Counted from the first letter of the stretch, positions 42,268 through 52,294 are shown. The stretch is DNA of 64,000 nucleotides from Oleiagrimonas soli (GCF_000761445.1 NZ_KN196470.1:866699-930698), one strand, 5' to 3'. Numbers and translations are program-made. The notes: generated from the sequence alone by a model not told the origin.

Positions 42268-42768
42268 ATGGCCGCCGTCGTCGCTCCCAACCTGCCGCGT
42301 ATCCGCATGATGCGGCGCGAGGATCTCCCGCAAGTCACCCTGATCGAGCGGGAGGCTTACGAGTTCCCGTGGAGTCCGGGCATCTTCCGCGACTGCATGA
42401 AGGCCGGTCACGCGTGCTGGGTGCTGGCCTGGCCGGGCGAGGTGGTCGGTTACGGCATCCTTTCCGCGGCCGCCGGCGAAGCGCACGTGCTGAATCTGTG
42501 CGTCGACCCGCAGCATCAGGGCATGGGGCATGGCCGGCGCATGTTGCGGCGATTGCTGGACCTGGCGCGCTGGCACGGTGCGTCGCGGGTGTTCCTGGAG
42601 GTGCGGCCGTCGAACGTGGCCGCGCACAAGCTGTATCTCGATCACGATTTCGTCGAGATCGGTCGCCGGCCACGCTACTACCCTGCCGCGCAGGGTCGCG
42701 AGGACGCCATCGTGATGATGCACAAGCTGGTGCCCGATCAGCTGGAGGCGCCCGATTCGGCCGGCTAG
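42268..42768 (+). CDS. rimI: Ribosomal protein S18 N-terminal alanine acetyltransferase
   Basis: The 166-residue GNAT-family acetyltransferase has the motif A acetyl-CoA site LNLCVDPQHQGMGHGRRMLR (near residue 75-94), EREAYEFPWSPGIFRDCM (near 28) and LEVRPSNVAAHKLYLDHDFV, all characteristic of RimI. It acetylates the N-terminal alanine of S18 in E. coli. It is separated from the HolD-like gene by 54 bases and probably belongs to the same rightward transcript. Confidence 0.9.
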   Translation: MAAVVAPNLPRIRMMRREDLPQVTLIEREAYEFPWSPGIFRDCMKAGHACWVLAWPGEVVGYGILSAAAGEAHVLNLCVDPQHQGMGHGRRMLRRLLDLARWHGASRVFLEVRPSNVAAHKLYLDHDFVEIGRRPRYYPAAQGREDAIVMMHKLVPDQLEAPDSAG

Positions 42769-42778
42769 ACGCGCTGCG

Positions 42779-43182
42779 TCAGCGGCGCGGCGAGGACGCT
42801 CTCTCGCGTGACGAAGCGCAGCTCAGACAGCGTGTGATCGCGGAGTCCATGTGCCGCGGGCTTCGGTGACGGGTTCGCCACAGGCGATGCGTGCGCCGTA
42901 GCTGCCGTCCGCGATCCGACGCAGAGCCGTCTGGATGCGTTTCAGGCTCTGCTGGCGACGGCGCTGTTCGGCCAGCGCCATCTGCTGCTGCATCGCGTCC
43001 ATGCGCGAAAGCCGGCCCAAGGAAGACGGATCGAGTTCGACCGTGGCACGGGCGTCGGCCGCGTCGGCATCTTCTTCGAGCAGGCGCAGGCGCAGTTCGA
43101 GAAGACGACCGGCGGCATCGGCGTAGATCAGCCGCTCAGGCGCACGGCCTGTTCGCGCAGGGCCTCGCGCTGGGCGCTCCAT
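42779..43182 (-). pseudogene. Decayed DksA/TraR-like zinc-finger gene
   Basis: Read leftward after valS, one frame gives a helical hairpin (GRLLELRLRLLEEDADAADA, ATVELDPSSLGRLSRMDAMQ, RRQQSLKRIQTALRRIADG) and then YGARIACGEPVTEAR. This is the DksA/TraR type, but the first zinc cysteine of CxxC is Arg (R-I-A-C). Right after TEAR the frame breaks. The missing end, HMDSAITRCLSCA, lies in another frame and stops at 42779. A one-base deletion at 42860-42866 would explain it, since restoring a base gives ARLHMDSAITRCLSCA with normal spacing. As it stands the frame ends at 42823. The only ATG upstream in frame (43182) overlaps valS. Confidence 0.65.
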
Positions 43183-46046
43183 TCCGTCAGACGCTGACGC
43201 TCCTGCGCGACCACCTCGGCCGGCGCGTTGTCGACGAAGCGGGCGTTGCCGAGCTTGCCCTCGCACTTGGCGATTTCCTTGTCGATACGCGCGATTTCCT
43301 TCTCCAGGCGCGCCTTCTCGGCATCGAGGTCGATCAGCCCGGCCAGCGGAATCAGTACGCGCAGGTTGCCAACCACGGCCGCGGCCGCCGCCGGTTCCTC
43401 GGCGTCGGCGTCCAGCCAGACCGGCATCTCGGCGCGGCCTAGGAAGGCGATCTGCGCCGCGAACTTGGCCGCGCGAGTGCGATCGCTGGCGTCGCCGTCG
43501 GCCAGCAGCAGCGGAATCGTCTTGCCCGGCGCGATGTTCATCTCCGCGCGGATCTTGCGCATGCCCGACAGCACGGCCTTGAACCACTCGATCTCGGCGG
43601 TCGCCTCGGTGTCGGCGTGGATCGCAGCAGCCTCCGGCCAGGCGCGGTCCATGAGGTGCTTTTCGCTCAGGCCCAGGCGCGGCGCGACCGACTGCCAGAT
43701 CTCCTCGGTGATGAACGGGACGATCGGGTGCAGCGCGCGCAGCACCGATTCCAGCACCACCAGCAGGGTGCGCCGGGTCGAGGTTGCCGCGGCTTCGTCG
43801 TCGCCCTGCAGCGCCGGCTTGGCCAGTTCCAGGAACCAGTCGCAATACTCGTTCCAGACGAACGCGTACAGGCTCTGCGCCAGATGGTCGAAGCGGTAGT
43901 TGGCGAAGTGCTGCTCGGCCTCGGTCAGGGTCTGCTTCAGGCGCGTGAGAATCCAGCGCTCGGCCTCGGTGGCCGGCGCGCCGGCGGGCGCGGCGATCTC
44001 GCCTTCGGGCAGGTTCATCAGCACGAAGCGGGCCGCGTTCCACAGCTTGTTGCAGAACGCCTTGTAGCCCTCGGCGCGGCTGATGTCGAAGTTGATCGTG
44101 CGGCTGTAGCTGGCCAGCGCGGCGAAGGTGAAGCGCAGCGCGTCGGTGCCGATGGCGGGAATGCCTTCGGGGTAATCCTTGCGGATGCGTTTCTCGACCT
44201 TCTCGCGCACCTGCGGGATCAGCAGCGACTTGGTGGATTTTTCCACCAGCGGTTCCAGCTCGATGCCGTCGATCAGGTCCAGCGGGTCCAGGGTGTTGCC
44301 CTTGGACTTGGACATCTTCTGGCCTTCGGCATCGCGCACGATGGCGTTGATGTAGACGGTGCGGAACGGCGCTTCGCCGACGAAGTACTTGGTCGCCATC
44401 ACCATGCGCGCGACCCAGAAGAAGATGATGTCGAAGCCGGTGACCAGCACCGCGCTGGGGAGGTAGATTTTGTCCTGCGCCCAGTCGGCGACAATCTCGC
44501 CGCGCTCGTTGCGGACCGGGCCGTCGGCCGGCCAGCCCATGGTCGAGAACGGCCACAGCGCCGAGCTGAACCAGGTGTCGAGCACGTCTTCGTCCTGACG
44601 CAGCGCGCCGACCGGCGCGGTCGTGGCGTGGGCGCGCGCATCGGCCTCGTCCTCACCGACGAAGATGTTGCCGGCCTCGTCGTACCAGGCCGGAATGCGG
44701 TGGCCCCACCACAGCTGGCGGCTGATGCACCAGTCCTGGATGTTCTCCAGCCACTGCGTGTAGGTGGTGGTCCAGTTTTCGGGCACGAAGTTGATCTGTC
44801 CCGAGGTCACCGCTTCCAACGCCGGTTCGGTGATCGCCTTGCGTCCGCCCGGACGACCGTCGGGCAGCGTGTCGGAGGTCAGGTCGACGAACCACTGGTC
44901 GGTCAGCATCGGCTCGATCACGGCGTCCGAGCGCTGGCTGACAGGGACCTGCAGCTTGTGCGGCTTGGTCTCGACCAATAGGCCTGCCTCATCAAGATCA
45001 GCAACGATCAATTTGCGTGCGTCGTAGCGATCCAGACCGCGGTATTTTTCAGGGATGTTGTTCAGCGAGTTTGCTGCTTCAACTCCCATGTCAAGCGCTT
45101 CTAGAACAGAAGTCTTGGTGCGGGCATCTTTTGCATCGTCAGGCCCACCGAGGACTTCGGCCTGTAGATTAAAGATGTTGATTGGCTTCAGTCCGTGCCG
45201 CTTGCCGATCTCGTAATCGTTGAAGTCGTGCGCCGGGGTGATCTTCACGCAACCGGTGCCGAATTCGCGATCGACGTACTCGTCGGCGATGACCGGAATC
45301 TCGCGGCCGACAAGCGGCAGCACCAGCGTCTTGCCGATCAGGTGCGCGTAGCGCTCGTCCTCGGGGTGCACGGCCACGGCGACGTCGCCGAGCATGGTTT
45401 CCGGACGCGTGGTGGCGATGGTCACCGACTCGTCGCTGCCGGCCACCGGGTAGCGGATCGACCACATGTGGCCGTCGCGCTCGACGTTGTTGACCTCCAA
45501 ATCCGACACCGCCGTGCCCAGCGCCGGGTCCCAGTTGACCAGGCGGTTGCCGCGGTAGATCAGGCCGGCGCGGTACCACTCGATGAACACCTTGCGCACC
45601 GCGGCCGAGAGTCCCTCGTCCATGGTGAAGCGCTCGCGCGACCAGTCGGCGGCCACGCCCAGCCGGCGCATCTGATGGGTGATGGTGGAGCCGGATTCCT
45701 CCTTCCACTGCCACACCCGGTCGATGAAGGCTTCGCGGCCCAGCGCGTGCTTGTCGGTGTTCTGCGCGGCCAGCTGATTCTCGACGATCTTCTGCGTGGC
45801 GATGCCGGCGTGGTCGCTGCCGACCTGCCACAGGGTGTTGTCGCCGCGCATGCGCCGGTAGCGGATCAGCATGTCCATCACCGTCTGCTGGAACGCGTGA
45901 CCCATGTGCAGCGTGCCGGTGACGTTCGGCGGCGGCAGCAGAATGCAGTACGGATCGCCCTTGCCGGTCGGCTTGAAGCAGCCGTCGGCTTCCCAGCGGT
46001 CATACCACTTGGACTCGATCTGCGCGGGTTCGAAACTCTTTTCCAT
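43128..46046 (-). CDS. valS: Valyl-tRNA synthetase
   Basis: The 972-residue class I synthetase charges tRNA-Val. The HIGH-type motif is [15 protein letters not shown] (near residue 38-52) and the KMSKS motif is [15 protein letters not shown] (near 565). The CP1 editing domain lies between, and a C-terminal coiled coil ([20 protein letters not shown]) completes the usual architecture. The stretch 44,981-45,180, encoding the end of the editing domain ([20 protein letters not shown] and following), has a G+C content I counted as 103 of 200, well below the rest. It uses codons rare elsewhere here. The reading frame is unbroken. Confidence 0.96.
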   Translation of the reverse strand: MEKSFEPAQIESKWYDRWEADGCFKPTGKGDPYCILLPPPNVTGTLHMGHAFQQTVMDMLIRYRRMRGDNTLWQVGSDHAGIATQKIVENQLAAQNTDKHALGREAFIDRVWQWKEESGSTITHQMRRLGVAADWSRERFTMDEGLSAAVRKVFIEWYRAGLIYRGNRLVNWDPALGTAVSDLEVNNVERDGHMWSIRYPVAGSDESVTIATTRPETMLGDVAVAVHPEDERYAHLIGKTLVLPLVGREIPVIADEYVDREFGTGCVKITPAHDFNDYEIGKRHGLKPINIFNLQAEVLGGPDDAKDARTKTSVLEALDMGVEAANSLNNIPEKYRGLDRYDARKLIVADLDEAGLLVETKPHKLQVPVSQRSDAVIEPMLTDQWFVDLTSDTLPDGRPGGRKAITEPALEAVTSGQINFVPENWTTTYTQWLENIQDWCISRQLWWGHRIPAWYDEAGNIFVGEDEADARAHATTAPVGALRQDEDVLDTWFSSALWPFSTMGWPADGPVRNERGEIVADWAQDKIYLPSAVLVTGFDIIFFWVARMVMATKYFVGEAPFRTVYINAIVRDAEGQKMSKSKGNTLDPLDLIDGIELEPLVEKSTKSLLIPQVREKVEKRIRKDYPEGIPAIGTDALRFTFAALASYSRTINFDISRAEGYKAFCNKLWNAARFVLMNLPEGEIAAPAGAPATEAERWILTRLKQTLTEAEQHFANYRFDHLAQSLYAFVWNEYCDWFLELAKPALQGDDEAAATSTRRTLLVVLESVLRALHPIVPFITEEIWQSVAPRLGLSEKHLMDRAWPEAAAIHADTEATAEIEWFKAVLSGMRKIRAEMNIAPGKTIPLLLADGDASDRTRAAKFAAQIAFLGRAEMPVWLDADAEEPAAAAAVVGNLRVLIPLAGLIDLDAEKARLEKEIARIDKEIAKCEGKLGNARFVDNAPAEVVAQERQRLTEWSAQREALREQAVRLSG

Positions 46047-46148
46047 GGACGGACTCGGGCGGGCGCCGGAGGCTCGGCGCGGAGAAAGCGGGAAAAGTCC
46101 GTGATTGTACGGGGCCGGGGGCGTTGGCCCAAGCGCAGGCGCGTGCCC

Positions 46149-46853
46149 TCAGGCGTTCAGCGGGGGCGGCTCGGGTGCATCGTCCAGTTCGAGCGCGTAT
46201 TCGGTGAGTGCATACCCTGCCTGGAGTTGGCTGGTTTTCCAGACGATGTAGATGAAAAATACCGTGGAAACGACATGCAGAAGCAGATGCGCCAAGGTCA
46301 GCACGATGCCCGACCGCGCGGTGTCCGGATCGTGCGAGTGCAGCATCGAACTCGCGATGTACACCATGACGGTCGTCACGATCCGCAGCACCCACCATGT
46401 CACGACCGGGATAGCGCTGGCCGAGGCAGTGCGTTCGCTGGGGTCGTGACTGGTCATCCACACTTCCTGTACGACTAGGCAGGGTATGAACAGGTTCGCG
46501 AAGGGAACGAAGAACCAGCCCACGCACCAGCCGGGGGTGTACTCAAGCGCCCGCGCTCCGAGCGCTCGGATGTTGGCCGCTGCCCGGTACAGCCAGACCA
46601 GGAAAAGGATGCCGTTGAGCACGAACAGAAGCTGCTTGCTCAGGAGAAGTACGCGCTCGTTGGCGGCAAGCGGGTGGAAGTGCTGCGACAGCGCATACTG
46701 CGCGCCCGGGTCGTGTTCGAGCGCTCGCGAAATCAGGAGGTGCAGGTACAGGTCGTTGCCGAACTGGGTCAGCGTCAACAGGCCGTAGACGACGGCAAGC
46801 ATGCAAACCGCCCAGGCGAGCGGCTTGGGATTGCTGAAGGTGTACGCGCCCAT
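46149..46853 (-). CDS. DUF4328-type membrane protein
   Basis: The 234-residue protein has about six hydrophobic helices. The central LVWLYRAAANIRALGARALE followed by YTPGWCVGWFFVPFANLFIP is the signature of the DUF4328 family, and VQEVWMTS follows as usual. The function of the family is unknown. It lies between hemE and valS on the same strand, 48 bases after hemE. G+C is slightly lower than in its neighbours, and the acidic tail (LELDDAPEPPPLNA) is cytoplasmic or periplasmic. Confidence 0.8.
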   Translation of the reverse strand: MGAYTFSNPKPLAWAVCMLAVVYGLLTLTQFGNDLYLHLLISRALEHDPGAQYALSQHFHPLAANERVLLLSKQLLFVLNGILFLVWLYRAAANIRALGARALEYTPGWCVGWFFVPFANLFIPCLVVQEVWMTSHDPSERTASASAIPVVTWWVLRIVTTVMVYIASSMLHSHDPDTARSGIVLTLAHLLLHVVSTVFFIYIVWKTSQLQAGYALTEYALELDDAPEPPPLNA

Positions 46854-46900
46854 GATTTCCCCCTTTCCTGGGCCGGAATATAACAGGGGGCGCGTTCGCG

Positions 46901-47965
46901 CTAGTGGCGGATGCGACGTCCGGCTTCGTGCACGGCATCGACCAGCACCTTGACGTGCTCCGGGTCGACGCCTGGCGTGACGCCGTGTCCGAGGTTGAAC
47001 ACGTGGCCGGGATGCGCGCCGAAGGCGTCGATGGCGGACGCCACTTCGCGACGGATGATGTCGGGCGAGGCGTGCAGCACCGACGGATCGAGATTGCCCT
47101 GCAGCGCGACGCGCGCACCGACGCGGCGGCGGGCTTCGTCCAGGCCGATGGTCCAGTCCAGACCCAGCGCGGCGCAGCCGGTGTCGGCCATCGCTTCCAG
47201 GTGCGCGCTGGCGCCCTTGGAGAACAGCACCACCGGCAGTTCGCGCGCATGCGCGTCGGCTTGCAGCAGCTCGACGATGCGGGCCAGGTAGCGCAGCGAG
47301 AATTCGTGGAACATGGGCGGCGAGAGCAGGCCGCCCCAGGTGTCGAACACCATCAGCGCCTGCGCGCCGGCTTCGGCCTGGGCGGCGAGGTAGGTCGCGA
47401 CGGACTGCGCCAGCGTGTCGAGCAGGCGGTGCATCGTCGCGGGATCGTTCCAGGCCAGCGCCTTGGCGCGGGCGAAATCGCGCGAACCTTCGCCCTCGAT
47501 CATGTAGCAGGCCAGGGTCCAGGGGCTGCCGGAGAAGCCGATCAGCGGCACGCGGCCGTGCAGCTCGCGGCGGATCAGGCGCACCGCGTCCATCACGTAG
47601 CGCAGTTCGCCGTCCATGTCGGGCACGGTCAGCCGCGCGATGTCGGCGGCGCTGCGCAGCGGGCGCTCGAATTTCGGTCCTTCGCCGGCGACGAAGGTGA
47701 GGCCCAGACCCATCGCATCGGGAATGGTGAGGATGTCGGAGAACAGGATCGCCGCATCCAGCTCGAAGCGATCCAGCGGCTGCAGCGTGACTTCGCAGGC
47801 CAGCTCGGGGTTCTGCGCCAGGGCCATGAAGCTGCCGGCCTTTTCGCGCGTGGCGCGGTATTCCGGCAGATAGCGGCCTGCCTGACGCATGATCCAGACC
47901 GGCGTGGTGTCGGTCGGCTGGCGGCGCAGGGCGCGCAGGAAGCGGTCGTTCTTCAGTTCGGTCAT
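46901..47965 (-). CDS. hemE: Uroporphyrinogen decarboxylase
   Basis: The 354-residue TIM-barrel enzyme converts uroporphyrinogen III to coproporphyrinogen III in haem synthesis. The N-terminal [20 protein letters not shown] contains the substrate-binding arginines. [17 protein letters not shown] and [19 protein letters not shown] are conserved, and the late [20 protein letters not shown] holds the conserved His region. The length is normal and no cofactor domain is expected. The upstream neighbour is the WGR gene, 22 bases away. Confidence 0.96.
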   Translation of the reverse strand: MTELKNDRFLRALRRQPTDTTPVWIMRQAGRYLPEYRATREKAGSFMALAQNPELACEVTLQPLDRFELDAAILFSDILTIPDAMGLGLTFVAGEGPKFERPLRSAADIARLTVPDMDGELRYVMDAVRLIRRELHGRVPLIGFSGSPWTLACYMIEGEGSRDFARAKALAWNDPATMHRLLDTLAQSVATYLAAQAEAGAQALMVFDTWGGLLSPPMFHEFSLRYLARIVELLQADAHARELPVVLFSKGASAHLEAMADTGCAALGLDWTIGLDEARRRVGARVALQGNLDPSVLHASPDIIRREVASAIDAFGAHPGHVFNLGHGVTPGVDPEHVKVLVDAVHEAGRRIRH

Positions 47966-47987
47966 GCGGACATTCCGTGCGGCGGCG

Positions 47988-48272
47988 TCAGGCCGCGCCC
48001 TGGGTGAAGACCACGCGGTAGCCGCGCTTGATCTGGCTGTCGCGCGTCTTCTCGAACGCCGCGATGGCGTCTTTGTCTTCGAGGAAGACCTCGCGGCGCA
48101 GCGTGGCGCGGCCGCCCTGGCGGCCGGATTCGCGCAGCAGAATCCAGCCGCCGAGCAGGTCCTGCTCCAGCGTCAGCTGCACGTAGCGCGGCGTTTCGCC
48201 GGCTTCCGCGTTGGTCTGCATGTAGATGCGCATGAACGGCAGTCGCTCGGGGCGGTCGATGTAGCCGTCCAT
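47988..48272 (-). CDS. WGR-domain protein
   Basis: The 94-residue protein is almost entirely one WGR domain: [40 protein letters not shown] (the WGR motif appears as [13 protein letters not shown]) and a basic end with [13 protein letters not shown] domains in PARP and in bacterial stand-alone proteins bind nucleic acid or regulate partner enzymes. The start at 48272 adds 13 residues before MRIYMQ; the internal Met at residue 14 is an alternative. It lies between aroB and hemE on the same strand. Confidence 0.78.
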   Translation of the reverse strand: MDGYIDRPERLPFMRIYMQTNAEAGETPRYVQLTLEQDLLGGWILLRESGRQGGRATLRREVFLEDKDAIAAFEKTRDSQIKRGYRVVFTQGAA

Positions 48273-48333
48273 TGTAGAGCATGGGACGGCGGGCAGCGAT
48301 CCGGCGTCGGTGTCGTCGTTGCGTCGACCGCGT

Positions 48334-49419
48334 TCAGGCGGCGGTTTCGAGCACGGCGCGCACGTCGCTCTCGTCGACGTCGGCGACGATCTCTGCCCGG
48401 CCGATGCCGCGCCACAGGATCAGCCGCAGCCGGCCGCCCAGATTCTTCTTGTCCAGACGCATGTGTGCCAGCAGCGCTTCGGCATCCAGTCCCTGCGGCG
48501 GCGCGACGGGCAGATGCAGCGCCTGCAGCAGGCGCGCCAGTCGCTCGCCATCGGCGGCCTCGGCCATGCCCAGGCGCGCCGACAGCGCGGCCGCCTGGCA
48601 CATGCCGATGGCGACGGCCTCGCCGTGCAGCAGGGTGCCGTAGCCGCACTCGGTTTCCAGCGCGTGACCGAAGGTGTGGCCGAGGTTGAGCAGGGCGCGT
48701 TCGCCGCGCTCGGTCTCGTCGCGGGCGACAATGGCGGCCTTGTGCGCGCAGCAGCGGGCGATGGCCTCGGTCACCGCGGCGGTGTCGCGACGGTTCAGGG
48801 CCTCGGTCCGCGCCTCCAGCCACGTGAGAAAGTCGGCATCGCCCAGCGCGCCGTATTTGACCACTTCGGCCAGGCCAGCGCGGTATTCGCGGTCGGGCAG
48901 CGTATCCAGCGTGTCGGTATCGGCGACCACGGCGCAGGGCTGGTGAAACGCGCCGACCAGATTCTTGCCGGCCGGCAGGTTGACGCCGGTCTTGCCGCCG
49001 ACCGAGGAGTCGACCATCGCCAGCAGCGTGGTCGGCATCTGCAGGAAATCGATGCCGCGCATCCAGCAGGCGGCGGCGAAGCCGGCCATGTCGCCGATCA
49101 CGCCGCCGCCGAGGGCGATCACGCAGGCGTCGCGCGAGGCCCCGAGCGTGGCCAGCGCCTCGAGCACGCGCGCGATCTGGTCCAGCGTCTTGTAGGCCTC
49201 GCCGTCCGGCAGCACCAGTGCGTCGGCGTGCAGGCCGCCCAGCTGCGCCATCACGCGGGACAGGTACAAAGGCGCGATCATCTCGTTGCTGACCACCAGC
49301 ACGTGCCGACCGTGGATGTGCGTGCGCCAGTCCGCGCCGGCGTCGAGCAGGCCGGGGCCGATGAGGATCGGGTAACTGCGGTCGCCGAGACCGACGTGCA
49401 GGGTGTGCGGAGCATTCAT
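48334..49419 (-). CDS. aroB: 3-dehydroquinate synthase
   Basis: The 361-residue NAD- and metal-dependent enzyme performs step two of the shikimate pathway. NAD-binding and active-site segments are visible: [20 protein letters not shown] (near residue 68), [20 protein letters not shown] (near 103), [20 protein letters not shown] (near 137), the metal-ligand Glu in EVVKYGAL and the His in [12 protein letters not shown] (near 245). Its ATG overlaps the aroK stop by ATGA, so the pair is translationally coupled. Confidence 0.96.
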   Translation of the reverse strand: MNAPHTLHVGLGDRSYPILIGPGLLDAGADWRTHIHGRHVLVVSNEMIAPLYLSRVMAQLGGLHADALVLPDGEAYKTLDQIARVLEALATLGASRDACVIALGGGVIGDMAGFAAACWMRGIDFLQMPTTLLAMVDSSVGGKTGVNLPAGKNLVGAFHQPCAVVADTDTLDTLPDREYRAGLAEVVKYGALGDADFLTWLEARTEALNRRDTAAVTEAIARCCAHKAAIVARDETERGERALLNLGHTFGHALETECGYGTLLHGEAVAIGMCQAAALSARLGMAEAADGERLARLLQALHLPVAPPQGLDAEALLAHMRLDKKNLGGRLRLILWRGIGRAEIVADVDESDVRAVLETAA

Positions 49420-49961
49420 GTCGTGGAAGTCTGCAGGCGTTGCCAGTGTTCGTCGATGCGGGTGCGGCAGCGGGCGAAGGCGCGCTGCACGCGTTCGTTC
49501 TGGCCGATGATCGCCAGTTCGGCGATCTCGGCGTAGAGCGGATTGCGGCGGTCGGCCATGTCCCTGAGGCGCTGGCGTCGGTCGACGCCGGCCAGCAACG
49601 GTCGGGCGCGATCGTACTGCAGGCGCTTGAGCTGCTGGTCGACGCTGGCCTGCAGCCAGATCACGAAACCGCGCTGGCGCAGATGCTCGCGGCTGTCGGC
49701 GTCGAGGATCGCGCCGGCGCCGGTGGCCAGCAGCACCTGCTCGCGCCGGCTACACTCTTCGAGAATGACGGCCTCGCGGTGGCGGAATCCGGCTTCGCCC
49801 TCGATCTCGAAGATGGTCGAGACATCGACGCCGGTGTGTTCCTCGATCTCGCGGTCCAGGTCCAGGAACGTCAGGCCGTAGTGATCGGCCAGACGTCGTC
49901 CGATGGACGTCTTCCCGGCCCCGGACGGGCCGACCAGGAACAGGTTCGACGAAGGGTTCAT
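49416..49961 (-). CDS. aroK: Shikimate kinase
   Basis: The 181-residue P-loop kinase phosphorylates shikimate at the 3-hydroxyl. Walker [16 protein letters not shown] is near residue 12. The shikimate-binding segment with [20 protein letters not shown] follows, then [11 protein letters not shown] and TGAGAILD, and the lid [20 protein letters not shown]. The gene is first in the aroK-aroB transcript. Its start is only 30 bases from that of the divergent SDR gene, so the two promoters overlap coding sequence. Confidence 0.95.
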   Translation of the reverse strand: MNPSSNLFLVGPSGAGKTSIGRRLADHYGLTFLDLDREIEEHTGVDVSTIFEIEGEAGFRHREAVILEECSRREQVLLATGAGAILDADSREHLRQRGFVIWLQASVDQQLKRLQYDRARPLLAGVDRRQRLRDMADRRNPLYAEIAELAIIGQNERVQRAFARCRTRIDEHWQRLQTSTT

Positions 49962-49991
49962 ACGGCGATGCTAGCAGCCTCCGCGAAACGA

Positions 49992-50840
49992 ATGGACGTC
50001 CCTGCGCCGCGCGTGTTGATCGCCGGTTGCGGCGACGTCGGCAGCCGCGCCGCGGCCGTGTTGCAGGCGCGTGGCGCGACGGTGTTCGGTCTGCGTCGTT
50101 CGTCGGCGCCGCTGCCGACGGGCGTCGTCGCGGTGCGCGCCGATCTGGCCGACGTCGCCAGTCTTGCGGCCTTGCCCGAGGGCATCGAGCAACTGGTGTA
50201 CCTGCCCACGCCCGACACGCGCACGCCGGAGGCCTATCGCCGCGTGTTCGTCGATGGCCTGGAACGCCTGCTCGATGCGCTCGACACCGCGGCGTTGCGG
50301 CGCGTCGTGTATGTGTCGTCCAGCGCGGTCTACGGCGATCATGGCGGCGACTGGGTGGACGAAGACACGCCGCCGCAGCCGCCCGGCTTCAATGGCTCGA
50401 TCCTGCTCGAAGGCGAGCGGCGTCTGGCGGCACGCGGGTTGCCCGCGACCGTGCTGCGTCTGGCCGGATTGTACGGGCCGGGTCGCGAGTCGCTGCTGCG
50501 TCGTTTGCAGGCGGGGCAGGCGCGGGTGCCGGCGACGCCGTTCTGGGCCAACCGCATCCACGTCGACGACGCGGCTGGCGCCATCGCGCATCTGCTGACC
50601 CTGGACGCGCCGCAAGACCTGTACCTTGGCGTCGACGACACGCCGCTGCCGCTGGATGTGCTGTACGGCGAACTCGCCGAGCTGCTGGGCGCGCCGCCGC
50701 CGCCGCCGACAGGCGATGCGCCCTCGGGGATCGGCAACAAGCGGCTGTCCAACGCGCGCTTGCGCGCCAGCGGTTTTGTGCCATGCTGGCCCGACGCGCG
50801 CGCGGGCCATCGAGCGCTCATCCAGGCGCGCGCAGGCTGA
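49992..50840 (+). CDS. NAD(P)-dependent epimerase/dehydratase-type (SDR) protein, YeeZ-like
   Basis: The protein (282 residues from ATG 49992) has a Rossmann fold with VLIAGCGDVGSRAA at its start. It continues with VYLPTPDTRTPEAYRRVFVD, VVYVSSSAVYGDHGGDWVDE and LRLAGLYGPGRESLLRRL, typical of extended SDRs. The usual YxxxK catalytic pair is incomplete (Tyr in AVYGDH but no Lys four residues on), so it may not be a standard epimerase. An in-frame ATG at 49968 would add eight residues (MLAASAKR). It is divergent from aroK. The substrate is unknown. Confidence 0.75.
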   Translation: MDVPAPRVLIAGCGDVGSRAAAVLQARGATVFGLRRSSAPLPTGVVAVRADLADVASLAALPEGIEQLVYLPTPDTRTPEAYRRVFVDGLERLLDALDTAALRRVVYVSSSAVYGDHGGDWVDEDTPPQPPGFNGSILLEGERRLAARGLPATVLRLAGLYGPGRESLLRRLQAGQARVPATPFWANRIHVDDAAGAIAHLLTLDAPQDLYLGVDDTPLPLDVLYGELAELLGAPPPPPTGDAPSGIGNKRLSNARLRASGFVPCWPDARAGHRALIQARAG

Positions 50841-50916
50841 GGTTCCACGGAGCGGGGGGATTCCGCCGGCTCGCCGACACAGGCGCGGGCCGTTCCGCAC
50901 GTGCAGGAGCATCGCC

Positions 50917-51120
50917 ATGCAAGTCGCCAAGGTCATCGAATTGAGCGCGTCCTCGCCGAAGGGCATCGAGGACGCCGTGCAGCAGGGATTGAGCAAGGCC
51001 TCCGAGTCGATCAAGGGCATCCAGGGCGCCTGGGTCAACGACATCAAGTGCGTCACCGACGCCAAGGGCTCGGTGCAGGAGTGGCGCGTGAACATGCGCG
51101 TCACCTTCGTCGTCGACTAG
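50917..51120 (+). CDS. Dodecin
   Basis: The 67-residue flavin-binding protein assembles as a dodecamer that stores FMN, FAD or riboflavin. MQVAKVIELSASSPKGIEDA followed by VQQGLSKASESIKGIQGAWV is diagnostic; the Trp of GAWV stacks on the flavin ring. It ends EWRVNMRVTFVVD. GGAG seven bases upstream fits ATG 50917. It stands alone, 76 bases after the SDR gene. A role in buffering free flavin fits with the FMN-controlled riboflavin operon elsewhere in the window. Confidence 0.93.
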   Translation: MQVAKVIELSASSPKGIEDAVQQGLSKASESIKGIQGAWVNDIKCVTDAKGSVQEWRVNMRVTFVVD

Positions 51121-51124
51121 GGAA

Positions 51125-51378
51125 CTGAACCAACCTGCGTAGGCGTCACTGTGCCGTGCGCGTCTGCGCGCGCGTGGTGCGTCGGCGAAGGCGCGAGCTG
51201 GTGTCGAGACGGCGTTCGCGCAGACATGGCGGACCCAGGCATTTGAATCCACGGTTCGGCGTGGTGTCCGGAAGGCCTGCAGGGTCACGCGCATGGCTTG
51301 CCCAGGCCGTCTGCGCAGTGTCGCGCGCACATTCTGCGAGGCTTCTGGATGTCCTGTCGCCTGCGTAGGTGGGTTCAG
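51125..51378. repeat. 254-bp non-coding element bounded by imperfect 21-bp inverted repeats
   Basis: The left end CTGAACCAACCTGCGTAGGCG (51125-51145) and the right end (51358-51378, read in reverse as CTGAACCCACCTACGCAGGC and one more base) match in 18 of 21 positions. The inside has no convincing gene. The right end overlaps the stop codon of the leftward kinase gene, and the left end begins 4 bases past the dodecin stop. It resembles a small non-autonomous mobile element (MITE-like), but no target duplication was recognised. Confidence 0.45.
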
Positions 51379-52229
51379 AGCATCCCTAGGGACGGGCGGG
51401 TGCGAATTGCAGTCACTCGACGTGCGGCGTCGAGGCGGATCAGCACGTCCGCACGCGCGGGCAGGCTGTGCAGCGCATGCCGGCTGAGGCGTTCGTAGTG
51501 CTGCATGAAGCGCCGCAGTTGCGCGTCGTCCATGGCGTGCGGGGCCTCGCGTTCGCGCAGCGGCCGCTCGGCTTCGGCGCGCCAGCGGCAGACCGTGGGC
51601 CAGTCCGGCGCCTGCAGCACGATCAGGGCGTCCAGTCGCTTCCACAGGTCCTGCATATCGGTCAGGGCGTCGTTGACGTGGCGACGCCAGCGGCCGTCCG
51701 CGTCTTCATCGCGTTCCAGCGCGTTGATCGGCGCATGCAGCGCCGCTTCGGATTGCGGCGGCACGCCGACGCACCAGCCTTCCAGCACGATCAGCCGCGG
51801 CGGCACGCGCACCTGCGGCCAGCGCGAGGGCGGCTTGCGAGTGTCGTGACCCTTGTCGAAGCGCGGCAGCGCGACCGGGTGCGCTGCCGAGGCGTCGGCA
51901 AGCGTATCCAGCGTCTCGTGCAGCAAGCGCAGATCGTGCGTACCGGGCACGCCGCGCGTGGCCAGCAGGGGGTGAGCGCGCGCGGCCAGGCGCGCGCGGG
52001 CGCGACGTCCGAGATAGCCGTCGTCCAGCGACAGCGTCTGCGCCGGCCAGCCGCGACCGCGGGCCTGACGCACCAAGGTGCGCGCCAGCGTGCTCTTGCC
52101 GCAGCCCTGCAGACCGGAGAGACCGAGAAGATACGGTCTCGGTTCGGCAAGCACTTGATTTGAAAATATTTCCAACAGCCGCTGCGCGAGGGCGTCGAGC
52201 GCCGTGCTAGCATCCCGCTTTGACATCAT
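51375..52229 (-). CDS. P-loop kinase of the D-glycerate 3-kinase family
   Basis: The 284-residue protein has Walker A LSGLQGCGKSTLARTL (near residue 42), SLDDGYLGRRARARLAARAH (near 72), GVPGTHDLRLLHETLD, FDKGHDTRKPPSRWP and VLEGWCVGVPPQ. All are characteristic of the glycerate-3-kinase/GLYK group related to pantothenate and uridine kinases. The substrate is likely D-glycerate but is not proven. ATG 52229 (MMSKRDAS) is chosen; an earlier start would overlap the divergent pdxH. Its stop lies in the inverted-repeat element. Confidence 0.83.
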   Translation of the reverse strand: MMSKRDASTALDALAQRLLEIFSNQVLAEPRPYLLGLSGLQGCGKSTLARTLVRQARGRGWPAQTLSLDDGYLGRRARARLAARAHPLLATRGVPGTHDLRLLHETLDTLADASAAHPVALPRFDKGHDTRKPPSRWPQVRVPPRLIVLEGWCVGVPPQSEAALHAPINALERDEDADGRWRRHVNDALTDMQDLWKRLDALIVLQAPDWPTVCRWRAEAERPLREREAPHAMDDAQLRRFMQHYERLSRHALHSLPARADVLIRLDAARRVTAIRTRPSLGML

Positions 52230-52294
52230 TCCCACCGATGACCGCGCCTGTCCGGCAGCATAGCCGCGTCGCCTCATCCACGACATTCGCACCC

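Noticed and set aside
51121-51374. A tRNA or small RNA gene between dodecin and the kinase gene
   Set aside because: No T-loop/anticodon-like cloverleaf could be formed; the region is better described by its inverted ends.
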